Both the position numbers and the translations under genes were made by a program. A stretch of 64,000 nucleotides of DNA from Lacrimispora sp. 210928-DFI.3.58 (GTDB lineage: Bacteria; Bacillota; Clostridia; Lachnospirales; Lachnospiraceae), in NCBI RefSeq assembly GCF_020554865.1, contig NZ_JAJCIC010000002.1, positions 62,001-126,000 of the forward strand, in the 5' to 3' direction. Position 1 is the stretch's first letter; each line of letters begins with the position of its first letter. Below, in pieces: positions 37,544 to 46,180 of the stretch. A model generated the notes under the pieces. The model was not told the DNA's origin. It saw nothing but the letters and a program-made list of their open reading frames with translations, and searched no databases.

Positions 37544-38356
37544 CTACATCTCCACCGGAGGCTTAATCACGGAAATATCGCCGTTCTGGCAGCCTCCGTC
37601 ACAACCGATATTCTGACCCGTCACATAGCTGCTGGCCTCGCTTAAAAGGAATACCATGGTTCCGCATAAAAGCTCCGGACTGCAGATGCGTCCCTGGGGG
37701 ATCGTGGAGCAGATGCGGGGCAGATAACCGGGATCGCTCTCTACCTGATGGCGATTGATATCCGTTACCACCATGACCGGGGATACGGAGTTGACGTTGA
37801 TCCCCATGCGTGCCCACTCTGCTGCCAGAGTGAAGGTCAGGCCGTTGATCGCTGCCTTGCTGGGGGTATAGGCAGTGTAGCCGGGCTTTCCGTGGGTCGC
37901 CGCCAGGGAGCTGATATTGATGATGCGCCCCGCCTTGTTCTTTGCCATATATTTTCCTGCAATTTTACAGCAGATCACTGTCCCCTTCACATTCACATCC
38001 ATAACGGCTGACCAGCGGTCCATGGGCATCTGGCTTAAGGGAGCCACATGGGAAATACCTGCGCAGTTGATCAGCCCGTACACCGAGCCAAAATCCTCAT
38101 AGATCTTCTGGAATGCGGTGCCGGTACTGGCCTCGTCCGTGATATCCGCTGCATAGCCTCTGACCTCTGCCCCGTTTTTCTCTGCCAGCTTCTTTGCTGT
38201 CTCATCCAGCTTCTCCTGGTCCATATCCAGGAGGGCGATCCTCGCGTGGCGGGCAGCAAGCCCCTGGGCCAGTCCCATGCCGATTCCGCCGCAGCCTCCG
38301 GTGACTACCACCACTCTGTCCTCAATGCTGAATATGTCCTCTTTTCGATCGTTCAT
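37544..38356 (-). CDS. Short-chain dehydrogenase/reductase (SDR)
   Basis: A 270-residue classical SDR. The cofactor motif is VVVVTGGCGGIGMGLAQGLA, followed by DMD (NAD preference) and NCAGIS. The active site is Ser in NISSLAAT and YTPSK in GYTAYTPSKAAINGL. The end resembles gluconate 5-dehydrogenase and sugar-alcohol dehydrogenases. ATG 38356 follows GGAAGG. It is the first gene of the cluster, just downstream of a promoter with two palindromes. Likely role: oxidation of the imported polyol or sugar acid. Confidence 0.87.
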   Translation of the reverse strand: MNDRKEDIFSIEDRVVVVTGGCGGIGMGLAQGLAARHARIALLDMDQEKLDETAKKLAEKNGAEVRGYAADITDEASTGTAFQKIYEDFGSVYGLINCAGISHVAPLSQMPMDRWSAVMDVNVKGTVICCKIAGKYMAKNKAGRIINISSLAATHGKPGYTAYTPSKAAINGLTFTLAAEWARMGINVNSVSPVMVVTDINRHQVESDPGYLPRICSTIPQGRICSPELLCGTMVFLLSEASSYVTGQNIGCDGGCQNGDISVIKPPVEM

Positions 38357-38513
38357 TGAATACCTTCCTTTCCTCCCCATAGGCTCCTTACAAAGCCGCC
38401 TTCCGTATTTTGCAGTCATCACAGCCTTAAGCGGGCGGTGGAACCAGCACTCTTTCCATCTGCTCTGTCTGGCAGCCTGTCTCCGGGAAGTTCGATATAT
38501 GCCTTAAATATAT

Positions 38514-38565
38514 GTTATATATAACTTATATATAAGATTATAATAACAGTATTTCTATTTGTAAA
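38514..38565 (-). promoter_or_regulatory. Cluster promoter with double palindromic operator
   Basis: TTTACA (38560-38565), 17 bp and TATAAT (38537-38542) on the minus strand. Just downstream lie two abutting 12-bp palindromes, CTTATATATAAG (38525-38536) and GTTATATATAAC (38514-38525), sharing one base. They cover the expected transcription start, as repressor sites do. The rest of 38357-38667 holds nothing else I can support. Confidence 0.65.
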
Positions 38566-38667
38566 TGTACATTTGTTACGATTCTTCTCAAATCAAATTG
38601 TGCACCTTTTACAATTACTATTGTTTTCCGCTAACGATTCTGTCATTCCAAGCATTTACTTCCCTGA

Positions 38668-39453
38668 TCATAAGGGTTTCCTTTCGAACTTCCCGTTCCG
38701 GTTCTGCCAGGTGGATTCCTCCGCGATGGTCTCCATTACATCCCAGTGCTCGGCGATCTTTCCGTTCTCCACGCGGAACAGGTCATAATAGCTGGTATGC
38801 GCCCCGCCGAAGGTTCCTTCGCTGACTGCCAGGCCGTAATTGCCGTCTGCCAATACCATGTAGGTCTTATTGTAGATCATCTCAATGCCCTGTCCTGCAA
38901 GAGCATCAAGCGCAGCACCTAAGCCCGAAAGTCCGTCTGCAATGCCGGTGTTGTGCTGGATATAGGTATCTCCGTCAAAGTAGCTTGTCAGCTTATCGGG
39001 ATCCTCGCCCCGGAGCACATCGCCCACAAAGCCGGAAACCACCTTACGGGTAGCCTCGCTGTCTACAAGCTTCTTCTCCAGCGTACCATCGGTCTGGGTA
39101 TGGCCGGAGGGATTCGGCTCAGCCTTTGCTGCCAGATTATCCCAGTGCTCGGCGATCCTTCCATCAGCGTCAAATCGGAAGATGTCAAAGGCCACCTGCT
39201 CTCCTGCCCCTGCAAAATTATAGACTGTCTGCAGGAACACCTTATCGCCGTCCTCAAAAGCGCGGATATTCCGGACGGTAGTCTTCACAGGCGCACAAGC
39301 CAGATATGCAACAGAGCCAACAAAGGCCTCCCTTCCTGTACCGTAGGCCAGATTGTGCTGGATATAGCCCTCTGCCAGCAGATTGCCTGCAGCCTCTGTA
39401 TCTCCGGTTGCGAATGTGTTGATGAGTGCGATTGCTTTGTCCTTATTTGTCAT
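38668..39453 (-). CDS. Protein with two tandem NTF2/SnoaL-like domains
   Basis: A 261-residue protein made of two related NTF2-like (SnoaL) domains, at about residues 5-120 and 140-255. Each copy contains the same markers: YIQHN in the first third and IAEHWD near its end. Such folds bind or isomerise small hydrophobic molecules, and the single-domain relatives are often called SnoaL-like polyketide cyclases or predicted ester cyclases. ATG 39453 follows AAGGAGGAAAC. It is divergent from a LysR regulator that probably controls it. No signal peptide. The substrate is unknown. Confidence 0.75.
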   Translation of the reverse strand: MTNKDKAIALINTFATGDTEAAGNLLAEGYIQHNLAYGTGREAFVGSVAYLACAPVKTTVRNIRAFEDGDKVFLQTVYNFAGAGEQVAFDIFRFDADGRIAEHWDNLAAKAEPNPSGHTQTDGTLEKKLVDSEATRKVVSGFVGDVLRGEDPDKLTSYFDGDTYIQHNTGIADGLSGLGAALDALAGQGIEMIYNKTYMVLADGNYGLAVSEGTFGGAHTSYYDLFRVENGKIAEHWDVMETIAEESTWQNRNGKFERKPL

Positions 39454-39561
39454 GATGGTTTCCTCCTTGGATATTGTATTGTTACTATTTGCTTTTCTCT
39501 TGCTGTGATTACAATATATCGCAGATCCTTCCCTGAAAAAACGACCGAAAAATTGTATTCT

Positions 39562-39580
39562 CCACAACTTGAAGTTGTGG
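39562..39580. promoter_or_regulatory. Perfect palindrome CCACAACTTGAAGTTGTGG
   Basis: A 9-1-9 inverted repeat lies between the divergent NTF2-like and LysR genes, directly before a TAAAAT box (39581-39586). Position and symmetry fit the autoregulatory site of the LysR protein. Confidence 0.6.
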
Positions 39581-39608
39581 TAAAATAAAGACAGTTAGGA
39601 GGTATTTT

Positions 39609-40508
39609 ATGGAATTTAAGCACATCGAATACTTTGTTGAAACCTGCCGCCACAGATCCATGTCAAAGGCAGCAAAGGCTCTGTATATTTCTCAGCAGGC
39701 CCTCAGCCGCTGCATTGCCAATATGGAATATGAGCTTGGCTGCACCTTGTTCCACCGGACAGTGAAGGGGATCTCGCTGACAGAGGACGGAACCTATTTT
39801 TACCGCATCTTTTCCCCTCAGGTGGCACAATTTCAGACGTCCCTGGCAGAGGCCATTGCACATTTTGAGAACCGTCCTGTCAGCCTGCCCTTCTGCTGCG
39901 CCCCGCTGATCTTCCGCTGCCTGGACCCGGAGCTTTTGTTTGATTTTCAGGAGCAGTATCCTCATATCACCCTGGAGCTTTTAGAGCTGTCTGATACGGA
40001 TTGCGATGCCTACGTGGAGGCGGACACCTCCCATTTCGGGCTTCTGGCGATCCCTGAAAACCGCCACGGGGAGCGCCTTCCCTATACGCCGGTCAAAACC
40101 TTCCCTCTCTATCTTTTTGTCCACAAAGATAACCCCTTGGCTTCCCAGCAGGAGGTCAATTTTTCCCAGCTAAAAGACGAAAGCTTTCTCATGCTTGATA
40201 AGAAATCCTATTACCGCAAGCTGGTCCGGCACTATGCCCGCAAATACCACTTCACTCCAAAAACCGCCTTTGAGTCCTCCGATGCCAACCAATTGATCAG
40301 CCTGGTAAATAAGGGACGCGGCATTGCACTGAGCCTGGAACCCATGCTGGATAACACGGTCTATGAAAATGTGGTCATGGTCCCTTTTGACGATGCCACG
40401 ATCACATGGTGTATTGCCTTTATCTACCAGGATTATGAGAAGCTCAGCACGGTAGCGAAGAAATTTATGTCCTTTCTCATCGAGCAGGTGAATACTGCAA
40501 AAAAATAG
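39609..40508 (+). CDS. LysR family transcriptional regulator
   Basis: A 299-residue LysR regulator. The N-terminal winged helix is FVETCRHRSMSKAAKALYIS with QQALSRCIANMEYELG, and the effector domain covers about residues 90-295. The ribosome site is TTAGGAGG, eight bases from the ATG. It probably activates the divergent NTF2-like gene through the palindrome at 39562-39580. The effector is unknown; no aromatic-degradation genes lie beside it. Confidence 0.9.
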   Translation: MEFKHIEYFVETCRHRSMSKAAKALYISQQALSRCIANMEYELGCTLFHRTVKGISLTEDGTYFYRIFSPQVAQFQTSLAEAIAHFENRPVSLPFCCAPLIFRCLDPELLFDFQEQYPHITLELLELSDTDCDAYVEADTSHFGLLAIPENRHGERLPYTPVKTFPLYLFVHKDNPLASQQEVNFSQLKDESFLMLDKKSYYRKLVRHYARKYHFTPKTAFESSDANQLISLVNKGRGIALSLEPMLDNTVYENVVMVPFDDATITWCIAFIYQDYEKLSTVAKKFMSFLIEQVNTAKK

Positions 40509-40535
40509 GCCTGCCGAGGCAGCAGACCTATTTTT
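40501..40535. terminator. Bidirectional terminator between LysR and GH2 genes
   Basis: AAAAATAGG (40501-40509) pairs with CCTATTTTT (40527-40535) around an inner CTGC/GCAG. The A and T runs let it act in both directions, and it overlaps the LysR stop codon. Confidence 0.8.
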
Positions 40536-40658
40536 ACATCTCTATTCAATTTTCCGGTTCTCCACACTGCCTTCAGCGGGCAGGACCGCCCACACTGCCT
40601 TCCGGATATGTTCACTCCCTCATCGGAGTATCCGGGTCATGGCATGGCACCTGGCAAT

Positions 40659-42929
40659 TCATCCCACGTCCATCCCGGATTTTTCAAGCCGGATCTCTAT
40701 TGCCTTTTCCTCCACTCCCGTATTCAAAAGCCGCACCAGCACCTTCGCCGGCTCACTGCTTCCTGAAAATGCTCCCGGCCTTGTCTTTATCCAGAAGGCC
40801 CCGTAGCCTCCGGACACCGGAAGGATATCCGGGCCAATGACCTCGATATTCCCCTCTGTCTTGATCTGAAGAACTCCCTTAAAATACACCAGAGTCGTCC
40901 CTGCCTCGTCTCTCATACGGCAGACAATGCGGGTGGCATCCACATAATCGCCGTACAGCGACTGATCATCTGCCGTGACCTCCAGATCCGCCAGGCAGGA
41001 ATCCCGCAGAAACCGCTTCACTGCAACAGGCTTTCCCTTGTAATAGCCGGTGATCTTTCCGTCCTGCCACAGATCCTGCCATACACCGATCTCCTCCTCG
41101 ATCTCAATAGGAGGATGGGCCAGGCCAATGTAGCGGCTGTCGGGATAGTACCTCACGGGTGCCTTTCCGTACATCTCCACCTCGATGTAATCACAGTTTG
41201 TCAGCACCATAAAGGGCGATACCAGGCGGTTTCCCTTGTTGTCTCCGCGGGAAAACTCGGTAGTAGGCTCCATGACGATCTCCTCATCCGGATCCTTCTG
41301 ACTGCGGAACACGTAGGCTGCGTATTTTGGAATACGGAACATATCCATGACACCGTGGTAGCAGATCTTGTCTCCGGAGCCATAATCCCCATGGGTATTG
41401 TAGTCAAAGGCGCACCAGCCGATGATCCCTGCCATCTCCTTTGACAGGCAGGACTGGTTTAACACCCTGGCATAGGCCCTGGCATGGGTGGTGCGCTTGT
41501 CTGCGCTGTCCCAGGCCTTTGTGGGGAAGGCGGTGCCAGAAAACTCTGTGATCATAAAGGGCACCGGCTCTAAAAGCCCTGTTGCCTCACTGCGCCCACG
41601 GAACAGCTTCGTGGCATCTAAGTCACAGTCCGAGTAGGTAAAGTCATTGAGGGCATACACGTCCTCCAACAGATGGCTGTTGCTGATATATCGCACTCCC
41701 GTGGTAGGTCTGGAAGCATCCAGCCCGTGGGCAAGGGCATTGGCCTTCTCATAAAGCTCATCGTCATCCAGGGATTCGTTGATGCGGATGCTCCAGATGA
41801 ATACGGCAGGATGATTGTACTGCGTCAATATCATGGACTCCACATCCTCAAGCATCACCTGCTTAAAGCCGTCGCCGCCGATAAAGCCCCAGCCCGGTAT
41901 CTCAGAAAAGACAAGAAGACCCACCTCGTCGCACTTATCCAGAAAATATTCCGACTGCATGTAGTGGGAGGTGCGCACCGTGTTGACGTTCAGAAACTCC
42001 TTTAAAAGCTCTGCATCCTTTTCCTGTGCCCGCTTTCCCATGGCATAGCCCATATACGGGAAGGACTGGTGCCTGTTAAGGCCCATGATCTTTATCTGAT
42101 TTCCATTAATGAAAAGGCCCTCCGGTCGGAAATCCACTGTGCGGAAGCCCGTCCTTACCCGGTGGACATCCACTGTGCCGTTTTCCTTCTCCAGGCGTAC
42201 CTCCACGGTATAAAGATACGGCTCTTTGGGGTTCCACAGCTTAAGCTCCCCTACAGGCTCCGGCAGGGTCACGCAGCTTCCCTTTCCTGAGCCCACCTGT
42301 ACCTTCTGCTCATAGGAGTGGACCAGCTTTCCCTCCACATCCAGCAGGGAAATTTGAACAGTCCCCTCATAGGCCTGTCCTCTGTTGTCCGTCAAAAGCT
42401 CCGGCCTTAAGGTTACCTTACCGTCCTTCAGATCATAGCGCGCCAGCACCTGACTGATAAAGCTTTCACCGCACCGGTACAGCCACACATCCCTGTAAAT
42501 ACCTCCGTAGGTCATATAGTCAATGGCATAGCCAAAGGGCGGTATGTCCTCCCGCTCCCTGCTGTCCACCTTCAGGACAACGCGGTTTTTCCCTGCCTGG
42601 CACTGATCTGTGATATCAAACATGCTGCGGGAATAGCCGCCCTTGTGCTCTCCTACCAGCCTTCCGTTCACATACAGCTCAAAGCAGGCCATCACGCCGT
42701 CAAATACCAGGATCAGACGCTCCTTCGGTTCTTCGGAAAGCGTAAGCTCCTTTGCATAGGTGCTTATCATAGCCGTCTCATTGTGGCTGAAATAGCTTAA
42801 AGGCAGCTCCTTTACTGTGTGGGGAAGGTTCACTCTCACTGCCTTCCCTTCATCGTCCTCTGTCTTATAGTTCTCCTCAAAATGATCATAAAAATTCCAG
42901 TTCAGATTCCATAATACAGGATGTTCCAT
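40659..42929 (-). CDS. Glycoside hydrolase family 2 enzyme
   Basis: A 756-residue GH2 protein (beta-galactosidase / beta-glucuronidase / beta-mannosidase group). The order is a sugar-binding jelly roll (about residues 1-170; YVNGRLVGEHKGGYSRSMFD), an immunoglobulin-like domain (about 175-270), a TIM barrel (about 280-570) and a C-terminal beta domain. The acid/base Glu is in FIWSIRINESLDD and the nucleophile Glu in FMITEFSG. No signal peptide, so it cleaves sugars after import. It lies 11 bp after the second ABC permease gene. The exact sugar cannot be told; the barrel entrance has NRHQSFPYMG. Confidence 0.9.
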   Translation of the reverse strand: MEHPVLWNLNWNFYDHFEENYKTEDDEGKAVRVNLPHTVKELPLSYFSHNETAMISTYAKELTLSEEPKERLILVFDGVMACFELYVNGRLVGEHKGGYSRSMFDITDQCQAGKNRVVLKVDSREREDIPPFGYAIDYMTYGGIYRDVWLYRCGESFISQVLARYDLKDGKVTLRPELLTDNRGQAYEGTVQISLLDVEGKLVHSYEQKVQVGSGKGSCVTLPEPVGELKLWNPKEPYLYTVEVRLEKENGTVDVHRVRTGFRTVDFRPEGLFINGNQIKIMGLNRHQSFPYMGYAMGKRAQEKDAELLKEFLNVNTVRTSHYMQSEYFLDKCDEVGLLVFSEIPGWGFIGGDGFKQVMLEDVESMILTQYNHPAVFIWSIRINESLDDDELYEKANALAHGLDASRPTTGVRYISNSHLLEDVYALNDFTYSDCDLDATKLFRGRSEATGLLEPVPFMITEFSGTAFPTKAWDSADKRTTHARAYARVLNQSCLSKEMAGIIGWCAFDYNTHGDYGSGDKICYHGVMDMFRIPKYAAYVFRSQKDPDEEIVMEPTTEFSRGDNKGNRLVSPFMVLTNCDYIEVEMYGKAPVRYYPDSRYIGLAHPPIEIEEEIGVWQDLWQDGKITGYYKGKPVAVKRFLRDSCLADLEVTADDQSLYGDYVDATRIVCRMRDEAGTTLVYFKGVLQIKTEGNIEVIGPDILPVSGGYGAFWIKTRPGAFSGSSEPAKVLVRLLNTGVEEKAIEIRLEKSGMDVG

Positions 42930-42940
42930 GCTCTCACCTC

Positions 42941-43768
42941 TTATTCTTTTACTGCGCCCGCAGCAATGCCCTCAATAATGTGTTTCTGGAAAAAAATGTA
43001 AAGTATCACCGTAGGCAGGGCCACCACAATGATCCCCGCTGCCAGAAGAGGCCAGGAGTTCTGCTGGGCCCCCGCATAGCGCATAAGGAAGGTAGTCAGC
43101 GTCTTGTTCTGGTTCTTCGGCATGTAAAGATAGGGGATGTACATATCATTTACAATGGATACCGTCTTAATGATCACCAGCGTCGCTGTGGCAGGTGTCA
43201 GAAGAGGGAAGATGATCTGTCCGAAGATGCGGAAATACCCGCAGCCGTCCAACATTGCGCTCTCATCCAAAGATACCGGGATCCCACCGATAAACTGCCT
43301 GTAGATATACAGCTGCATCAGATTGGCCGCAATATAAATGATAATGGGCGCCCCGATGGTATTGTAAAGCCCCAGGCCGCGGATCACCTGGAATCTGGCG
43401 ATCTCCACGATATTGGTGGGGACCATCATTGCCAGGTAAAACAGGACATAGATGATCTTCTTAAAGCGGAACTCAAAACGCTCCAGACAGTAGGCCGTAA
43501 GGGACCCTAGCATCACATTGAATACAATGCTGACAACCACGATCTTCACCGTGTTCACCACTGCCCGCACCAGGTATTTTTCCTGAAATACCTTTCTGTA
43601 GTTGTTAAGCGTCATCTGAGAGGGTGAGAGCCATAAGGGAGACTGGTTATCCAGGCTTCCGGGCATTTTAAGGGAGCTCACCACTGTCACCAGAAGGGGC
43701 AGAAATACGGCAAGTATCAGGACAAGGGAAACTGCATATTTTCCCGCAAGAACTGCTTTTTTCTTCAT
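42941..43768 (-). CDS. CUT1 ABC sugar permease (MalG-like)
   Basis: A 275-residue membrane permease with six helices and the ABC-binding loop YIYRQFIGGIPVSLDESAMLDGCGYFRIF (EAA motif in the degenerate form DESAMLDG). It works with the permease encoded immediately before it (ATGA overlap) and the binding protein. No ATPase gene is present, so a shared MsmK-type ATPase elsewhere is expected. Confidence 0.92.
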   Translation of the reverse strand: MKKKAVLAGKYAVSLVLILAVFLPLLVTVVSSLKMPGSLDNQSPLWLSPSQMTLNNYRKVFQEKYLVRAVVNTVKIVVVSIVFNVMLGSLTAYCLERFEFRFKKIIYVLFYLAMMVPTNIVEIARFQVIRGLGLYNTIGAPIIIYIAANLMQLYIYRQFIGGIPVSLDESAMLDGCGYFRIFGQIIFPLLTPATATLVIIKTVSIVNDMYIPYLYMPKNQNKTLTTFLMRYAGAQQNSWPLLAAGIIVVALPTVILYIFFQKHIIEGIAAGAVKE

Positions 43769-44661
43769 GCATTTCCCTCCTTTCTCCTCACCCTTCCTGT
43801 GATAAAGCGCTGCACAAGCTGCACTGCCACGATCATGGCGATCATGACCACTGCCATGGAGGAGGCCATGCCGAAGTTGTTGTATTTGAAGGCAGTGTCA
43901 ATGGTGTAAATGGAAAATGTGTTGGAGGCTCCGCTTGGTCCCCCGGCTGTCATGATATAAGGGATATCAAACATCTGAAGGCTTCCGTTGATCACGTCAA
44001 AGAGCATGAAATCAATGACCGTGCGGATGGCCGGGACCTGGATATAGCGCAGCCTCTGCCAAACACCCGCTCCGTCCACGATGGCAGCCTCCAGCATATC
44101 CTTCGGCACAGAAGCCAGCCCTGCCATAAACAGGACGATGTGGAAGCCCATATACCTCCATATGGACACGGAGGCCAGTACATAATTCAAGATCTTCGGG
44201 TCTGAAAGCCAGCTCCTTATAAGGCCCTCCATTCCCAGCTTTGTCAGGATATAGTTAAATCCGCCCTCCACCGGTGAAAAGAAATAGGAGAAGGAATAGG
44301 ATATGCCGACTCCGTTGATGATAAAGGGAAGAAAGATCACTGCCTTTACAAAGGAGGAGCCCTTGAATCTGCTGGAAAGGAGCACTGCCAGCGCAAGCTC
44401 TATGGGCATCATGATCCCATGAATGATCAGATAGGTCAGGTTATTGCGGAAGGCCTGCCAAAATTCCGGTGATTGAAAAAAGAGCTGCCGGTAGTTCTCA
44501 CTTCCGATAAAGGTACGAACCGAGGCAACTCCATCCCAATCCTGGAAGCTCATATGGATGAGCTCCCAGAACGGATACACCACAAAAATACATAATAAGA
44601 TAACCGGAATTATGAGAGACAGGCTTAGAAAATACAGTCTTTTTTTACTCAGCCTGTTCAT
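43765..44661 (-). CDS. CUT1 ABC sugar permease (MalF-like)
   Basis: A 298-residue permease with about six membrane helices, beginning LYFLSLSLIIPVILLCIFVV. The EAA-type loop is PKDMLEAAIVDGAGVWQRLR. The start at 44661 follows AAGGAGGAG; the longer frame lacks a ribosome site. It forms the transmembrane channel with the MalG-like partner. Confidence 0.92.
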   Translation of the reverse strand: MNRLSKKRLYFLSLSLIIPVILLCIFVVYPFWELIHMSFQDWDGVASVRTFIGSENYRQLFFQSPEFWQAFRNNLTYLIIHGIMMPIELALAVLLSSRFKGSSFVKAVIFLPFIINGVGISYSFSYFFSPVEGGFNYILTKLGMEGLIRSWLSDPKILNYVLASVSIWRYMGFHIVLFMAGLASVPKDMLEAAIVDGAGVWQRLRYIQVPAIRTVIDFMLFDVINGSLQMFDIPYIMTAGGPSGASNTFSIYTIDTAFKYNNFGMASSMAVVMIAMIVAVQLVQRFITGRVRRKEGNA

Positions 44662-44671
44662 ACTCTCCTCC

Positions 44672-46069
44672 TTACTGCAGACCCAGCTTTGCCCTTGCTG
44701 CTGTCCAGGCGGCATTCAGCTCCTCGCAGCGCTTGTCAAAATCAAAGCCTTCTGTCAGCATCTCCACGCCCAGCTGCTTGCAGTCAAACTTTGTCTCGGA
44801 GACCATGTTGATAAAGTCGCTCTCGCCTGCACCATAGGTAACGAAATTCACCTCCGGCTGCCGCTTGGACGCTGTCTGGAGCACTGGATCCAACCCCTTT
44901 GCAAAGGGGACCATGGTGCTGTCGCTGCTGATGGAGTCAATGTAATCAGGATACCACTTATCGCTGAAATAGAATTCCAGGAAGGCCTTGGCAACCTCCG
45001 GATGCTCGGAATGCTGCGTCACGCTTAAGAAGCAGTCACCCTGGGCCACAAGGTTGAACTCGCTGCCTGCATCATCCCGGAAGGGAAGATAGAAGGTCTC
45101 CATACCTGTGGTGTCATAGCCGTCTGCCTTGTAGGCTGTCAGGAACATGGGGCTGTTTAAGCACATAGCGCCCTTCTTCTTTGCAAACAGTGCGCGGCTC
45201 TGGTCATAGGTAACACCCAGCGGATCCTTGCCCAGCACGCCCTTTTCAAAGAGGCCAAATATCTTCTTGTAAACAGTGTTGATGGCTGTGCCCTCTGCAA
45301 AAGGAGCATCCTCCTTTGTCATGGCATCCCAGTAGTAGCCATTTCCGCTCTCAGCAGCAGGTCCGTATTCCATCAGAGGATAAGTGGGCCATGCGTCCTT
45401 TGCGCCCATGCAGATCGCTCCGAAATCAGGATCCTGCGGTCCGAAGCAGGCCTGGAGCTTCTCGCTGGCCTCCACAAATTCTCCCCATGTCTCCGGCACC
45501 TCTACGCCGGCCTCCTCAAACATATCGGTCCAGTAAAATACATAGTCATTGGCCTTTCGGTCGGGAACGCCTAACACCTTCCCGTCTACCTGGTACTGGG
45601 AAGCCAGCTGGTTGTTCTTGTTGGCCTCTGTGTCTGTCAGATCCACCAGGTACTCCTTATACTGGTTCATGCTGTCAGACTTGTGGAACATCAGGTCAGG
45701 GAGCTCTCCTGCGGAGGAGCGGATCTTCATGGAGTTAAAATACTCCGGTTCTGCGTTAAACTCCTCAATGTCGATCTCCACATTGGGATAAAGCTCCTGG
45801 AACCTGCCCTCCAGGTCCAGCTCCTCAAAGGTCTTAGCTGCCGCCACATCCCAGGTTGCCAGGGTCAATGTACAGGAAATGTTTCTGTCCTCCACGGAAG
45901 CCCCTGCCTCATCCCCGGCCTCTGCCCCGCTGCCTGCTGCCTCTGATCCGTCCTTGCCTGCAGCTGCCTGCCGGGCTGTCTCTTTCTCTGCAGGGCTGCT
46001 GCCGGAACAGCCTGTCACTGCCATCGCTGCAGCCAGCCCAATGATACCCAAAACCTGTCTTTTTTTCAT
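44672..46069 (-). CDS. ABC transporter sugar-binding lipoprotein
   Basis: A 465-residue family 1 extracellular solute-binding protein. A lipoprotein signal ends at MAVTGCSGS (Cys about residue 21), and a Gly/Ala/Glu-rich linker to about residue 60 precedes the bilobal fold (LTLATWDVAAAKTFEELDLE). ATG 46069 follows AAAGGAGGAAGAC. It is the first gene of the transport unit; upstream, TTGTCT-17-TAAATA could be its own promoter. It binds the oligosaccharide later cleaved by the GH2 enzyme. Confidence 0.92.
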   Translation of the reverse strand: MKKRQVLGIIGLAAAMAVTGCSGSSPAEKETARQAAAGKDGSEAAGSGAEAGDEAGASVEDRNISCTLTLATWDVAAAKTFEELDLEGRFQELYPNVEIDIEEFNAEPEYFNSMKIRSSAGELPDLMFHKSDSMNQYKEYLVDLTDTEANKNNQLASQYQVDGKVLGVPDRKANDYVFYWTDMFEEAGVEVPETWGEFVEASEKLQACFGPQDPDFGAICMGAKDAWPTYPLMEYGPAAESGNGYYWDAMTKEDAPFAEGTAINTVYKKIFGLFEKGVLGKDPLGVTYDQSRALFAKKKGAMCLNSPMFLTAYKADGYDTTGMETFYLPFRDDAGSEFNLVAQGDCFLSVTQHSEHPEVAKAFLEFYFSDKWYPDYIDSISSDSTMVPFAKGLDPVLQTASKRQPEVNFVTYGAGESDFINMVSETKFDCKQLGVEMLTEGFDFDKRCEELNAAWTAARAKLGLQ

Positions 46070-46180
46070 TGTCTTCCTCCTTTGAAAACCGTTATCAGTT
46101 ATATTTAGTTTAACAAATTCGTCCAGACAAAAAAATGAACTATGGTACGATTCACTGCACATTGGTTTGGTAATTCAGGC

